Both the position numbers and the translations under genes were made by a program. This document shows positions 15,918 to 23,927 of a stretch of 64,000 nt of DNA, in pieces. The stretch spans positions 954,137-1,018,136 of the forward strand of contig NZ_LMPQ01000001.1 of NCBI RefSeq assembly GCF_001423905.1, given 5' to 3'. Within the stretch, counting starts at the first letter, position 1, and each line of letters begins with the position of its first letter. A model generated the notes under the pieces. That model saw only the letters and a list, made by a program, of their open reading frames with translations. It made no database searches and was not told where the DNA came from. Origin of the DNA: Frigoribacterium sp. Leaf186 (GTDB lineage: Bacteria; Actinomycetota; Actinomycetes; Actinomycetales; Microbacteriaceae).

Positions 15918-15923
15918 TAAGAT
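15918..15923 (+). promoter_or_regulatory. -10 box of the antitoxin-Fic operon (leaderless promoter)
   Basis: TAAGAT ends 6 nt before the GTG start of the antitoxin. No clear -35 element. Confidence 0.5.
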
Positions 15924-15929
15924 CGGCGC

Positions 15930-16127
15930 GTGGCCACCCCGAGGAAGACCCGGACGGCGCGGTTCACCCGCGACGATGCCCTCGCGCGCGCGGTCGCCTC
16001 CACCCGCCTCGAGGGCGGGTCGCTCTCGGACGACCAGCGCCGCCTGATCGAGCGCTACCAGGCCGGCGAGCTCAGCGCCGACGACGTGACCGACCGCGTG
16101 GTCTCGGCCGCCCAGACCGAGCAGTGA
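15930..16127 (+). CDS. VbhA-type antitoxin of a Fic toxin
   Basis: A 65-residue protein with the antitoxin VbhA layout: one short helix carrying the Fic inhibition motif (S/T)xxxE(G/N), here S24-T-R-L-E28-G29, followed by a conserved QRRLIERYQAGELSADDV segment. In the family the Glu enters the Fic active site and blocks productive ATP binding. It precedes the Fic gene directly, with a GTGA start-stop overlap. GTG start at 15930, supported by the -10 box 6 nt upstream. Confidence 0.88.
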   Translation: MATPRKTRTARFTRDDALARAVASTRLEGGSLSDDQRRLIERYQAGELSADDVTDRVVSAAQTEQ

Positions 16128-16699
16128 CGGTCGACCCGTACTACTGGCCGGGCACGGTCGTGCTCGCGAACGCCTTCGACATCCACGACGCCGACGAGCT
16201 GCGCCGGGTCGAGGACGACCTCGCCGGCACGGTGCTCGCCCTGCTCGACGCCGTCGACCTGCCCGACGAGTACGGCCGTGAGCTGCTCTGCGCGATCCAC
16301 TCGACCGTCTTCGGGCTGATCTACCCCTGGGCCGGTCGGCTGCGGACGGTCGGCATCACCAAGGGCGTGGGCTCGTTCACCCCGCCAGAGCACCTCGACG
16401 CCGCGCTGCACCGGTTCGAGGACGACCTGGCCGAGGCCCCCGACGGCTCCGACCGCCCGGCCTTCGTCGCGGCGCTCGCCCGCCTGTACCGCGACCTCAA
16501 CCACGTGCATCCGTTCCGCGAGGGCAACGGCCGCGCGCAACGGGCCTTCTGGGACCTCTGGTGCCACGAGGAGGGCTACCGCCTCGACTGGGCCTCGGTC
16601 ACGAAGGACGAGAACGACTCGGCCTGCCGGGCGGGCGACGACGGCGACCTGGGGCCCCTCGAGGCGATGTTCGACCGGGTGCTGCTGCGCGCCTCCTAG
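16124..16699 (+). CDS. fic: Fic/DOC family toxin (protein adenylyltransferase)
   Basis: 191 residues with the complete Fic core H129-P-F-R-E-G-N-G-R-A-Q-R140, matching HxFx(D/E)GNGRxxR; His129 is the predicted catalytic base. Other Fic-fold signatures are IHSTVFGLIYPWAGRLRTV and TPPEHLDAAL. Family members AMPylate or otherwise modify target proteins, often DNA gyrase or topoisomerase IV in VbhT/FicT-like systems; the target here is unknown. The GTG start overlaps the antitoxin stop. The last codons CGC GCC TCC TAG coincide with the dispersed motif, and the stop codon forms part of the -10 box of the next gene. Confidence 0.93.
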   Translation: MTVDPYYWPGTVVLANAFDIHDADELRRVEDDLAGTVLALLDAVDLPDEYGRELLCAIHSTVFGLIYPWAGRLRTVGITKGVGSFTPPEHLDAALHRFEDDLAEAPDGSDRPAFVAALARLYRDLNHVHPFREGNGRAQRAFWDLWCHEEGYRLDWASVTKDENDSACRAGDDGDLGPLEAMFDRVLLRAS

Positions 16700-16702
16700 G
16701 CT
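16697..16702 (+). promoter_or_regulatory. -10 box of the GNAT gene, overlapping the fic stop codon
   Basis: TAGGCT ends 6 nt before the ATG at 16709; its first three bases are the TAG stop of fic. Confidence 0.5.
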
Positions 16703-16708
16703 GTCGGC

Positions 16709-17200
16709 ATGCTGATCCGCACCGCGACCGAGGCCGATCTGCCCGGCGTCCTCGAGATCCACGCCGACGCCGTCGCGCACTCGAAGGCCATCTGGACCGA
16801 CGCCACGCCGACCCTCGAGGGTCGGCGCGAGTGGCTGACGGCACACCAGGAGGCGCGGCGCGGCGCGATCGTCGCGGTGGACGGCGACGAGGTGGTCGGC
16901 TACGGCAGCTACGGCCCGTTCCACGCCAAGGACGGCTACCGGCACACCTGTGAGAACTCGGTCTACGTCCGGCCGGGTCACCAGGGCGAGGGCATCGGCC
17001 GGGGGTTGCTGACCGAGCTGGTCGAGCGGGCCACGCGCGACGAGCTGCACGTCATGGTGGCGCTGATCGAGGCGGGCAACGAGGCGTCGGTGCGCCTGCA
17101 CGCGTCGCTCGGATTCGAGGACGCCGGCGTGCTGCGCGAGGTCGGCACGAAGTTCGGCGAGTGGCTCGACCTGCGCTACATGACCCGCCCCCTGGCCTGA
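16709..17200 (+). CDS. GNAT N-acetyltransferase, phosphinothricin acetyltransferase-like
   Basis: 163 residues with a full GNAT fold: MLIRTATEADLPGVLEIH at the N-terminus, the acetyl-CoA loop VRPGHQGEGIGRGLL near residue 90-104 (Q/RxxGxG/A), and the terminal N-x-A-S-V-R-L-H-x-S-L-G-F segment near 130-143. The overall pattern fits the Pat/Bar-like amine acetyltransferases common in actinobacteria. The substrate cannot be told from sequence; resistance to phosphinothricin is only a family association. Confidence 0.88.
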   Translation: MLIRTATEADLPGVLEIHADAVAHSKAIWTDATPTLEGRREWLTAHQEARRGAIVAVDGDEVVGYGSYGPFHAKDGYRHTCENSVYVRPGHQGEGIGRGLLTELVERATRDELHVMVALIEAGNEASVRLHASLGFEDAGVLREVGTKFGEWLDLRYMTRPLA

Positions 17201-17323
17201 CGCCCGGCCCCACGCCTGACCGTCCGCGGCGAAGCCGCAAGCGCCCGGCCCCACGCCTGCCCGTCCGCGGCGAAGCCGCAAGCGCCCGGCCCCACGCCTG
17301 CCCGTCCGCGGCGAAGCCGCCCG
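17201..17323. repeat. Three tandem copies of a 41-bp repeat
   Basis: Copies start at 17201, 17242 and 17283, directly after the GNAT stop codon. They differ at one base near the middle of the first copy and in the last three bases of the third. Each contains a 5-bp stem, 3-nt loop hairpin (GCGGC GAA GCCGC). No reading frame is used. The near identity points to recent duplication. Termination downstream of the GNAT gene is a possible role. Confidence 0.9.
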
Positions 17324-17354
17324 CGCCCGGAGGGCGCCAGACAAGCACAGCGAC

Positions 17355-17384
17355 GAATGGCCCTCCCGTAGGGAAGGGCCATTC
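17355..17384. terminator. Terminator downstream of tRNA-Ser
   Basis: GAATGGCCCT pairs with AGGGCCATTC, extended by CCC/GGG, around a short loop. It lies 5 nt past the 3' end of the tRNA (minus strand) and downstream of the GNAT gene (plus strand), so it can serve both. No long U-tract is present. Confidence 0.75.
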
Positions 17385-17389
17385 TGTCG

Positions 17390-17474
17390 CGGAGGATAGG
17401 GGATTCGAACCCCTGAGGGCTTGCACCCAACACGCTTTCCAAGCGTGCGCCATAGGCCACTAGGCGAATCCTCC
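17390..17474 (-). tRNA. tRNA-Ser (GGA)
   Basis: An 85-nt type II tRNA on the minus strand. The acceptor stem GGAGGAT pairs with ATCCTCC, the anticodon loop reads CTTGGAAAG (anticodon GGA, serine UCC/UCU codons), a long variable arm follows, the T-loop is GTTCGAATC, and the discriminator base is G as expected for serine. CCA is not encoded. Confidence 0.96.
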
Positions 17475-17581
17475 AGGGCGGGCACACGGCGGACCGGCGC
17501 ACGACCGAGACCAGCGTACCGGACTCGGCGACGCCTGGCGGACGCCCCGTGTCGGTCCGGCTCATGAGGCTCCCTCATGGC

Positions 17582-17587
17582 TACGGT
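17582..17587 (+). promoter_or_regulatory. -10 box of the YbaK-like gene (leaderless promoter)
   Basis: TACGGT ends 6 nt before ATG 17594. Confidence 0.45.
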
Positions 17588-17593
17588 CGGGGC

Positions 17594-18118
17594 ATGACCG
17601 ACGCGCACCGCCCCTCCTCGGAGCACCTCGACGCCGCCGCCCTCCCGCCGCGCGCCCGCACCGTCGTCTCGGCCCTGCGCGCCGCCGGCGCCGAGGGCGA
17701 GGTCCGCGCGTTCGACGAGTCGACCCACACGGCCGCCCAGGCCGCCGCCGCCCTCGGCTGCGAGGTGGGCGCCATCGCCAGCAGCCTGGTCTTCCGCACC
17801 GGCGACGAGGCCCTGTTGGTGCTCACGAGCGGCGCCCACCGGGTCGACACCGACCTCGTGGGCTCGACGCTCGGGCTCGGCCCGATCATGCGGGCGAACG
17901 CCGACCAGGTGAAGCGCGCGACCGGGCAGGTCATCGGCGGCGTGGCGCCGCTCGGCCACCCCGCCCCGGTGCGGACCCTCGTCGACACCGCCCTGGCCGC
18001 GCACGACGTCGTCTGGGCGAGCGCGGGCACGGCGAACACCGTCTTCGCGAGCAGCTTCGACGAGCTCGTCCGGGTGACGGGCGGCACCCCGGTGCGCGTC
18101 GCCGACGACGACCTCTGA
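17594..18118 (+). CDS. YbaK/EbsC (ProX-like) aminoacyl-tRNA deacylase family protein
   Basis: 174 residues with the YbaK/PrdX fold: VRAFDESTHTAAQAAAALGCEVGAIASSLVFR, DEALLVLTSGAHRVD, then RANADQVKRATGQVIGGVAPLGHP, which contains the lysine and the GGVxPxGH motif typical of Cys-tRNA(Pro) deacylase-like editors. It ends in a conserved VWASAGTANTVFASSFDEL segment. Family members hydrolyse misacylated tRNAs in trans; the exact tRNA is not predictable. ATG 17594 chosen over earlier starts because of the -10 box 6 nt upstream. Confidence 0.88.
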   Translation: MTDAHRPSSEHLDAAALPPRARTVVSALRAAGAEGEVRAFDESTHTAAQAAAALGCEVGAIASSLVFRTGDEALLVLTSGAHRVDTDLVGSTLGLGPIMRANADQVKRATGQVIGGVAPLGHPAPVRTLVDTALAAHDVVWASAGTANTVFASSFDELVRVTGGTPVRVADDDL

Positions 18119-18173
18119 GCCGGGCACGCGCGCGACTCGTCGGGCCGCTGCGGCCGACGTCGGCGGCCACCCG

Positions 18174-18179
18174 TAGCAT
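18174..18179 (+). promoter_or_regulatory. -10 box of the S4-domain gene (leaderless promoter)
   Basis: TAGCAT ends 6 nt before ATG 18186. Confidence 0.5.
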
Positions 18180-18185
18180 CGACGC

Positions 18186-18566
18186 ATGCCACCCCTCTCG
18201 TCCGCCCGCGTCGACGCCTGGCTCTGGGCCGTCCGGCTGTACAAGACCCGGTCGGCCGCGAACGCCGCCTGCCGCGCCGGTCACGTCCGGGTGAACGGCG
18301 ACCGCGTGAAGGCGGCCCAGGCCGTCCGCCCCGGCGACGAGGTGCGGGCCCGCATCGCCGGCTTCGAGCGCATCGTCGTGGTCAAGACCTGCCTGGTGAA
18401 GCGCGTGGGTGCTCCTGCGGCGGCCGAGGCCCTGACCGACCTGACTCCCCCGCCGCCGCCGCGCGAAGAGGTCGCCGCGGTGCCCGTCCGCGACCGCGGG
18501 GCCGGTCGCCCGACCAAGCGCGACCGGCGCGAGATCGAGCGGCTGCGCGACCGCGCCGAGAGCTGA
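18186..18566 (+). CDS. S4-domain RNA-binding protein, Hsp15-like
   Basis: 126 residues. The N-terminal S4 domain (SSARVDAWLWAVRLYKTRSAANAACRAGHVRVNGDRVKAAQAVRPGDEV) matches Hsp15/RluB-type S4 folds, with the conserved R-x-D-x-W-L-W opening. A Pro-rich linker and a basic tail (RPTKRDRREIERLR) follow, as in the heat-shock protein Hsp15 that recycles stalled 50S subunits carrying peptidyl-tRNA. Role by family; not shown here. Confidence 0.88.
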   Translation: MPPLSSARVDAWLWAVRLYKTRSAANAACRAGHVRVNGDRVKAAQAVRPGDEVRARIAGFERIVVVKTCLVKRVGAPAAAEALTDLTPPPPPREEVAAVPVRDRGAGRPTKRDRREIERLRDRAES

Positions 18567-18642
18567 CACTCGCTCGACTCCCCCGATCGCGGGCTCCCCG
18601 CACTGGGGTGGGACGACCCGGTTTCTGTGCGTACGCATCGTC

Positions 18643-18648
18643 TACGCT
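18643..18648 (+). promoter_or_regulatory. Candidate -10 box for the membrane protein gene at 18725
   Basis: TACGCT, about 75 nt upstream of the ATG. The leader would contain a CCCGGGTC/GACCCGGG hairpin at about 18680-18698, just before the purine-rich ribosome site. Confidence 0.35.
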
Positions 18649-18724
18649 GAACAGGCGGCGCTGCCCCGACAGCAGCAGCCCCGGGTCGGGGGACCCGGGG
18701 TGACGCCCACCTCTGGGGGACGAC

Positions 18725-19363
18725 ATGAGCACGACCGACGCGGCGACGCCGACCGAGCGGGGCACCGTCACGGTGCGACCCCGGCGCGAGCTCGCCCGGG
18801 GCGCCACCCTCACCGGGGTGTTCAGCCTCTCGCCCGTCCTGGTCGCCGTGCTCTGGCTGACCCTGCCGTCGGGGCACCAGAACGGCGTGCTCGCGGTGGC
18901 GGTCGGCGTCGTGGTGATGGGGCTGCTCATGTACTGGCGCTACCGCCTCTCGTACGCCGCCGTCACCCGCACCGAGTTCGTCAAGCGCGGCTGGCTGCCC
19001 GGCTTCGTCCGCCTGCGGCGCGACGACGTCGACACGCTCGTGCTCGTCCGCACCTACCGCGACCACTCGACCGAGACGGTTGCCCAGCTCCTCGCCCTCG
19101 ACGACGAGGGGCGACGACTGTTCCGCATGCGCGGCACCTACTGGTCCGAGGCATCGGTCGAGGCCGTCGTCGAGGCCCTGGGCATGCCGACGACCGTCGC
19201 GCCCCGCCCGATGACGCGCCGTGAGTTCTTCACCGCCTACCCCGACAGCCCCTACTGGTACGAGAGCCGGCCGTGGGTCGGCGTCACGATCGCGGTCGCC
19301 CTCTTCGCCCTGGCGACCGGGACGCTCGCGCTGCTCTTCCAGGCCTTCGGCAGCAGCGTCTGA
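18725..19363 (+). CDS. Membrane protein with a PH-like domain, function unknown
   Basis: 212 residues. Two hydrophobic helices lie near residues 34-72 and one at the C-terminus (about 184-207). Between them is a soluble segment (YAAVTRTEFVKRGWLPGFVRLRRDDVDTLVLVRTY) that resembles bacterial PH-like domains. I do not recognise a specific function. It ends 6 bp from the convergent DUF853 gene. Confidence 0.7.
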   Translation: MSTTDAATPTERGTVTVRPRRELARGATLTGVFSLSPVLVAVLWLTLPSGHQNGVLAVAVGVVVMGLLMYWRYRLSYAAVTRTEFVKRGWLPGFVRLRRDDVDTLVLVRTYRDHSTETVAQLLALDDEGRRLFRMRGTYWSEASVEAVVEALGMPTTVAPRPMTRREFFTAYPDSPYWYESRPWVGVTIAVALFALATGTLALLFQAFGSSV

Positions 19364-19369
19364 GACGGC

Positions 19370-21433
19370 CTAGCGTCGGCGCAACGTGCCGAAGATCCCC
19401 TTGACGACCTCGCGGACCACGGCCTTGCCCGCGCTGGACCCGAGCACCTCGCCGAGCAGCCCCCCGGACGACCCCGACGAACGAGACCCGGACGAACGCG
19501 ACCCCGAGGAGGCGCGGCTCGCCCCGCCCCGCCCGGCGCGTGCCTTCGCGGCCGCTCGCTCGGCGCGCTCGAACTCCTGCTGCTGACGTTCGTACTCGGC
19601 CTGGGCGGCCTTCCGCTCGCGCTCGGCGGTGGTCGCCGCCTTGGCGTCCGCCTTCTCGCGCGCGGCGGCCTCCTTCAGCTGGGCGTCGATGGTGGCCTGC
19701 CGGGCCGCCGCGTCCGTCCGCTCGCGGTCGTCGAGCGCCGCGGCCTCGAGCTTGCGGGCGAGCATCTCGCGGGCCGAGTCGCGGTCGATCGCCGCACCGT
19801 ACGCGGCGATCAACGGTGAGGCCGCGACGGCGGCCGTCATGACGTCGGCGGGGGTCGGCGACATCGATCCGCGTGGGGCCCGGAGGCGCGTCCAGGCGAC
19901 CGGGCTGGGAGCGCCCTTCTCGTTCATGACCGTCACCACCGCCTCCCCGGTGGCCAACGTCGTGAGCACCTGGGCGAGGTCGTAGTCGCTCGTCGGGTAC
20001 GTCGACACCGTGGCCCGCAGGGCCTTCGCGTCGTCGGGGGTGAAGGCCCGCAGCTGGTGCTGCACGCGCGAGCCGAGCTGGGCGAGCACCTCGCCGGGGA
20101 CGTCCTTCGGGGTCTGGGTGACGAAGACGATGCCGACGCCCTTCGAGCGGATGAGGCGCACGGTCTGGGTGATCTGCGCCAGGAACTCCTTCGACGCGTC
20201 CTTGAACAGCAGGTGCGCCTCGTCGAAGAAGAAGACGAGCTTCGGCTTGTCGAGGTCGCCCACCTCGGGCAGGTCGTTGTAGAGGTCGGCGAGCAGCCAC
20301 ATCAGGAAGGTCGAGAACAGGGCCGGCTGGTCGTGGACGCCGGGCACCTCGAGGAGGCTGACGATGCCTCGGCCGTCCTCGGCCGTGCGGAGGAACTCGG
20401 CGGTGTCGATCTCGGGCTCGCCGAAGAAGGCGTCGGCGCCCCGGTCGGCGAACGTGATCAGCTCGCGCAGGATGACCCCGACGGTCTGCTTGCTCAGCCC
20501 GCCGAGGCCCTCGAGCTCGCCCTTGCCCTCGTCGCTCGTCAGCCACGACAGCACGGCCCGCAGGTCGGCCAGGTCGAGCAGCGGCAGCCCGGCCTGCTCG
20601 GCGTAGTGGAACACCAGGCCGAGGCTGCTCTCCTGCGTGTCGTTGAGGCCGAGCACCTTGCTGAGCAGCAGCGAGCCGAACCCGCTGACCGTGGCCCGGA
20701 CCGGCACGCCGGTGCCCTTGCCGCCCAGGGCGAAGTACTCGGTCGGGGCCGCCTGCGGCGACCAGTCCTGCCCGATGCCCCGCGTCCGCGCGAGCAGCTT
20801 CTCGTTCGCCTCGCCCGGCGTCGCGATGCCCGAGAGGTCGCCCTTGACGTCGGCCGCGAACACCGGCACCCCGGCGGCCGAGAGCTGCTCGGCCAGCACC
20901 TGCAGGGTCTTCGTCTTGCCCGTGCCGGTGGCCCCGGCCACGAGCCCGTGCCGGTTGAGCATCGACAGCGGGATGCGCACGGGGACGTCCGCCCGGGCCT
21001 CGCCGTTCACGAGTGCACCGATCTCGAGCGCCGGGCCGTCGAAGCCGTAGCCCGCCCGGACGACGTCGACGGCCGACTCGTCGAGCGGCCCGCCTGCCGG
21101 CGTCGGCAGGCCGTCGACCGGGCTGCCCGCCACGGGTTCGGGTTCGGTGAGCCCCGCGTCGGCCGCGGCGTCGGCGACGTCCGCCTCGGCGGCCGCCTGC
21201 TCGGGGTCGGCGGCGGCGGGAGCAGCCGCGTCGGCGGTGTCAGCGGGGGGCACGGCGTCGGGGGCAGCGGCGGCGGTGGGAGCAGCCGCGTCGGCGGAGT
21301 CGGCGGACGCAGCCGCCTCGCTGGCGAGCCGCTCGGCTCGCGCGAGTGCCGCCTCCGCGTCCTGCTTCGCCTTCTCGGCGGCGGCGACCGCGGCGGCGGC
21401 CTCCGCCCTGGCCTGCTCGAGCGCGTCCGTCAT
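19370..21433 (-). CDS. HerA-like helicase / DUF853 ATPase
   Basis: 687 residues. An Ala-rich, coiled-coil-prone N-terminus (1-120) precedes an HerA/FtsK-type ATPase: Walker A GATGTGKT near residue 170, Walker B KLVFFFDEAHLLF near 398-410, then VTQTPKDVPGEVLAQLGSRVQHQLRAFTPDD and an arginine-finger-like region. A charged coiled coil (about 560-635), a Ser/Gly-rich linker and a short conserved tail (GGLLGEVLGSSAGKAVVREVVKGIFGTLRR) complete the family pattern. Family members are DNA-translocase-like but the role is poorly defined. ATG 21433 is backed by a TAGGCT -10 box 6 nt upstream. Confidence 0.9.
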   Translation of the reverse strand: MTDALEQARAEAAAAVAAAEKAKQDAEAALARAERLASEAAASADSADAAAPTAAAAPDAVPPADTADAAAPAAADPEQAAAEADVADAAADAGLTEPEPVAGSPVDGLPTPAGGPLDESAVDVVRAGYGFDGPALEIGALVNGEARADVPVRIPLSMLNRHGLVAGATGTGKTKTLQVLAEQLSAAGVPVFAADVKGDLSGIATPGEANEKLLARTRGIGQDWSPQAAPTEYFALGGKGTGVPVRATVSGFGSLLLSKVLGLNDTQESSLGLVFHYAEQAGLPLLDLADLRAVLSWLTSDEGKGELEGLGGLSKQTVGVILRELITFADRGADAFFGEPEIDTAEFLRTAEDGRGIVSLLEVPGVHDQPALFSTFLMWLLADLYNDLPEVGDLDKPKLVFFFDEAHLLFKDASKEFLAQITQTVRLIRSKGVGIVFVTQTPKDVPGEVLAQLGSRVQHQLRAFTPDDAKALRATVSTYPTSDYDLAQVLTTLATGEAVVTVMNEKGAPSPVAWTRLRAPRGSMSPTPADVMTAAVAASPLIAAYGAAIDRDSAREMLARKLEAAALDDRERTDAAARQATIDAQLKEAAAREKADAKAATTAERERKAAQAEYERQQQEFERAERAAAKARAGRGGASRASSGSRSSGSRSSGSSGGLLGEVLGSSAGKAVVREVVKGIFGTLRRR

Positions 21434-21439
21434 GCTGCC

Positions 21440-21445
21440 AGCCTA
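21440..21445 (-). promoter_or_regulatory. -10 box of the DUF853 gene (leaderless promoter)
   Basis: TAGGCT on the minus strand ends 6 nt before the ATG. Confidence 0.5.
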
Positions 21446-21578
21446 GGCACCCCCGGCGTCGGGGTCCGGGCGAGTTCGTCGCCGCCGGGCCATCGCGCGC
21501 GCCCGTGTGCCACGAACACGCCCGCCCCGGCGCGTGGACCCCCGGCAGACGACGCCGTGCACGAGGCCCCCGTCGGCG

Positions 21579-22289
21579 TCAGGCGCTGCGGCCCTGCCAG
21601 ATCCAGCCGCGACCCCGGACGCGCTCCTGCTCGGCGAGCAACCGGTGCGCCACCGGTGCCCACAGCACGACGGCCACGCCGGCGCCGATCAGCAGGCCGC
21701 CGATCGTGTCGGTGAGCCAGTGCGCGCCGAGGTAGGTGCGGCTCAGCAGCATGAGCACCGTGTAGACCACGCCCGCGACCCACACCCAGACGCGCCGCAG
21801 GATCACCCCGAGCACGACGGCCAGGGTCGCGGCGTTGGCGGTGTGCCCCGAGGGGAACGACCCGTAGTCGCTCACCACGAGGATGTCCTCGGGACGCGCC
21901 CGGCCGAACGTGTGCTTGACGACCTGCACGACGCCCGCGCTGACCGCGCAGGCCGCGATCCAGTACAGAGCGGCCCAGGGGCGACGCCGCAGCAGGAAGA
22001 CCGCGGCGACGCCGAGCGGCACCACGAAGACCCCGACCACCCCGGCGCCGATCGAGTTGAAGATCAACGACGGGACGTCCCAGAACGGGCTGCGGTGCTC
22101 CACCAGCTCGCCCATGAAGCGCTCGTCGACCCCGATCACGCCGGCGCGCGCCGTGATGACGACACCGAGCAGCAGCACGACCCCGATCGCCCCGAGGGCA
22201 CTGAACACCCACCACCGCCGCTGGACGCGGCGCGCCACCCGCTCTTCGGTCGGGGACGCGGGCTTGGGGGCGAGCGGGTCGGTGCGCAT
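21579..22289 (-). CDS. PAP2-family phosphatase, membrane
   Basis: 236 residues, about six hydrophobic segments. The three-part phosphatase signature is complete: KHTFGRARP (KxxxxxxRP), FPSGHTAN (PSGH) and SRTYLGAHWLTD (SRxxxxxHxxxD). Members dephosphorylate lipids such as phosphatidate, phosphatidylglycerophosphate or undecaprenyl pyrophosphate; the substrate is open here. The ATG at 22289 has a TACCGT -10 box 6 nt upstream. Confidence 0.93.
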   Translation of the reverse strand: MRTDPLAPKPASPTEERVARRVQRRWWVFSALGAIGVVLLLGVVITARAGVIGVDERFMGELVEHRSPFWDVPSLIFNSIGAGVVGVFVVPLGVAAVFLLRRRPWAALYWIAACAVSAGVVQVVKHTFGRARPEDILVVSDYGSFPSGHTANAATLAVVLGVILRRVWVWVAGVVYTVLMLLSRTYLGAHWLTDTIGGLLIGAGVAVVLWAPVAHRLLAEQERVRGRGWIWQGRSA

Positions 22290-22295
22290 CCCCAG

Positions 22296-22301
22296 ACGGT
22301 A
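22296..22301 (-). promoter_or_regulatory. -10 box of the PAP2 gene (leaderless promoter)
   Basis: TACCGT on the minus strand ends 6 nt before the ATG. Confidence 0.45.
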
Positions 22302-22372
22302 CCGGGAGGCGCGGGCCGACGACCACGCGGTCACACCGCGGCGTCCGCCCGCGTCGTCCGAGGAGGCGCGGG

Positions 22373-23602
22373 TCAGCGACCGAGCGCCGGCACCGTCCGG
22401 GGGCGCACCAGCAGCCACAGGCTCGCGATGGCCACGCACGAGGTGGCGATCATCACGCTGCCCATCGGCACGGCCGAGCCGATGCCCAAGAAGCCGACCA
22501 CCGGCGAGATGAGGCCCGCGAGGCCGAAGTTCAGCGCGCCGAGCAGCGACGCCGCCGTCCCGGCCTCCTTGCCGTGGTGGGCGAGCCCGAGCACCTGCAC
22601 CTGGGGGAACGAGAACCCGCAGGCCGCGATGAAGAACCACAGCGGCACGAGGATGCCCACGAGCCCGGCGCCGAGCGAGTCGAGCACGACGATCGACGCG
22701 GCCGCGAGCAGCAGCACGACGGTCGAGCAGGCGAGGATCCACTGCGGCCCCACGCGACGGGCCAGCCGCGAGCTGATCTGCACGCCCGCGACGATGCCGA
22801 GCGAGTTGATCGCGAACAGGTAGCCGTACTGCTGCGCGTTCAGCCCGTAGACCTCCTGGAACAGGAACGACGAGGCCGACAGGTACGAGAACAGGCCCGA
22901 GAAGACCATGGCGCCGATCAGTGCGACGCCGACGAAGATGCGGTCGCTGAAGAGCACCTTGTAGCGCTGCCGCAGGGTGCTGTGCCCGGCCTCCGCCCGT
23001 CGGGCCGGGGGCAGGGTCTCGACGATCAGGAAGATCGCGGCGATGATCACGAACGCGCCGTACGCCACCAAGAAGACGAAGATGCCGCGCCAGCTGGTGA
23101 AGGCGAGCAGCTGCGACCCGATCACGGGAGCCACGATCGGGGCGAGCCCGTTGACCAGCGCGAGGCGGGAGAGCATGCGCACGAGCGGCAGGCCGCCGAA
23201 CAGGTCGCGCACGGTCGCCATGGCGACGACGCCACCGGCGGCCGCGCCCATGCCCTGCAGCACGCGGAACACCGCAAGCAGCTCGATGGTCGGCGCGCTG
23301 GCCGCACCGATGCTGGCGAGGATGTGGACGGCCGTCGCCACGATGAGGGGCGTCCGCCGACCGACCTTGTCGCTCCACGGCCCGACGAGCAGCTGCCCGA
23401 CCCCGAAGCCGATGGTGGTCGCGGTCAACGTGAGCTGGATGACCCCGCTGTCGACCGAGAAGTCGCGGCTGAGCTCGGGGAACGCCGGCAGGTAGAGGTC
23501 GATCGTGAACGGCCCCAGCGCGGTGAGCGCGCCGAGCACGACGACGTAGACGAGCCGCTGGCGACGGGTCAGGGAGTCACCCGGGTGGACGACGGTGGTC
23601 AC
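22373..23602 (-). CDS. Bcr/CflA-family multidrug MFS exporter
   Basis: 409 residues with 12 predicted membrane helices. The opening RRQRLVYVVVLGALTALGPFTIDLYLPAFPELSRDFSV is the hallmark of the Bcr/CflA drug:H+ antiporters, followed by GQLLVGPWSDKVGRR (MFS motif A) and the R-V-L-Q-G-M-G-A motif. Exports drugs or related compounds; the native substrate is unknown. GTG start 23602. It is divergent from a TetR-type regulator, the usual arrangement for repressor-controlled exporters. Confidence 0.92.
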   Translation of the reverse strand: MTTVVHPGDSLTRRQRLVYVVVLGALTALGPFTIDLYLPAFPELSRDFSVDSGVIQLTLTATTIGFGVGQLLVGPWSDKVGRRTPLIVATAVHILASIGAASAPTIELLAVFRVLQGMGAAAGGVVAMATVRDLFGGLPLVRMLSRLALVNGLAPIVAPVIGSQLLAFTSWRGIFVFLVAYGAFVIIAAIFLIVETLPPARRAEAGHSTLRQRYKVLFSDRIFVGVALIGAMVFSGLFSYLSASSFLFQEVYGLNAQQYGYLFAINSLGIVAGVQISSRLARRVGPQWILACSTVVLLLAAASIVVLDSLGAGLVGILVPLWFFIAACGFSFPQVQVLGLAHHGKEAGTAASLLGALNFGLAGLISPVVGFLGIGSAVPMGSVMIATSCVAIASLWLLVRPRTVPALGR

Positions 23603-23927
23603 GAGGCAGGTCCTGTCTGGTGGGGGTCACGGTGGGGTGGTCGCGGTCCGGCGGACGCGACGGGGCGCGGCACCGGCGGGCCGGCCGGCTCACGGGTCGA
23701 ATCGATGCGATCGCGCCGACGCGCACGACCACCACGTGGTTCGAGGGGGTGGGAGGAGGGAGGGGGACGGCATCGGTGCACGACACCCGTCGCGTCCCAG
23801 CCTATCCCGCTCGCGCGGCCGGCCGACAGTCCCCCGTGCCGTGCCCCTGTCGGCACCCCGCCCCGGTCTAGGCTCGACCTGGCCTCGGACGCGACCGTCC
23901 CGTCCCGAGCCCCGAGGAGGAACGTCC
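23603..23927. promoter_or_regulatory. Divergent promoter region of the MFS exporter and the TetR regulator
   Basis: 325 bp without a gene. A minus-strand TAGGCT (-10 for the exporter) lies at 23809-23814 and a plus-strand TAGGCT (-10 for the regulator) at 23869-23874, 55 bp apart. One repressor bound between them could control both. I see no convincing inverted-repeat operator; CCACGTGG near 23732 is the only clean palindrome. Confidence 0.5.

Noticed and set aside
17201-17323. Repeat array as a CRISPR
   Set aside because: Units are contiguous without unique spacers, and no cas genes are near.
16055-18244. Long minus-strand frame over fic, GNAT, tRNA-Ser and YbaK-like gene
   Set aside because: It crosses a tRNA and several well-supported genes on the other strand; random GC-rich openness.
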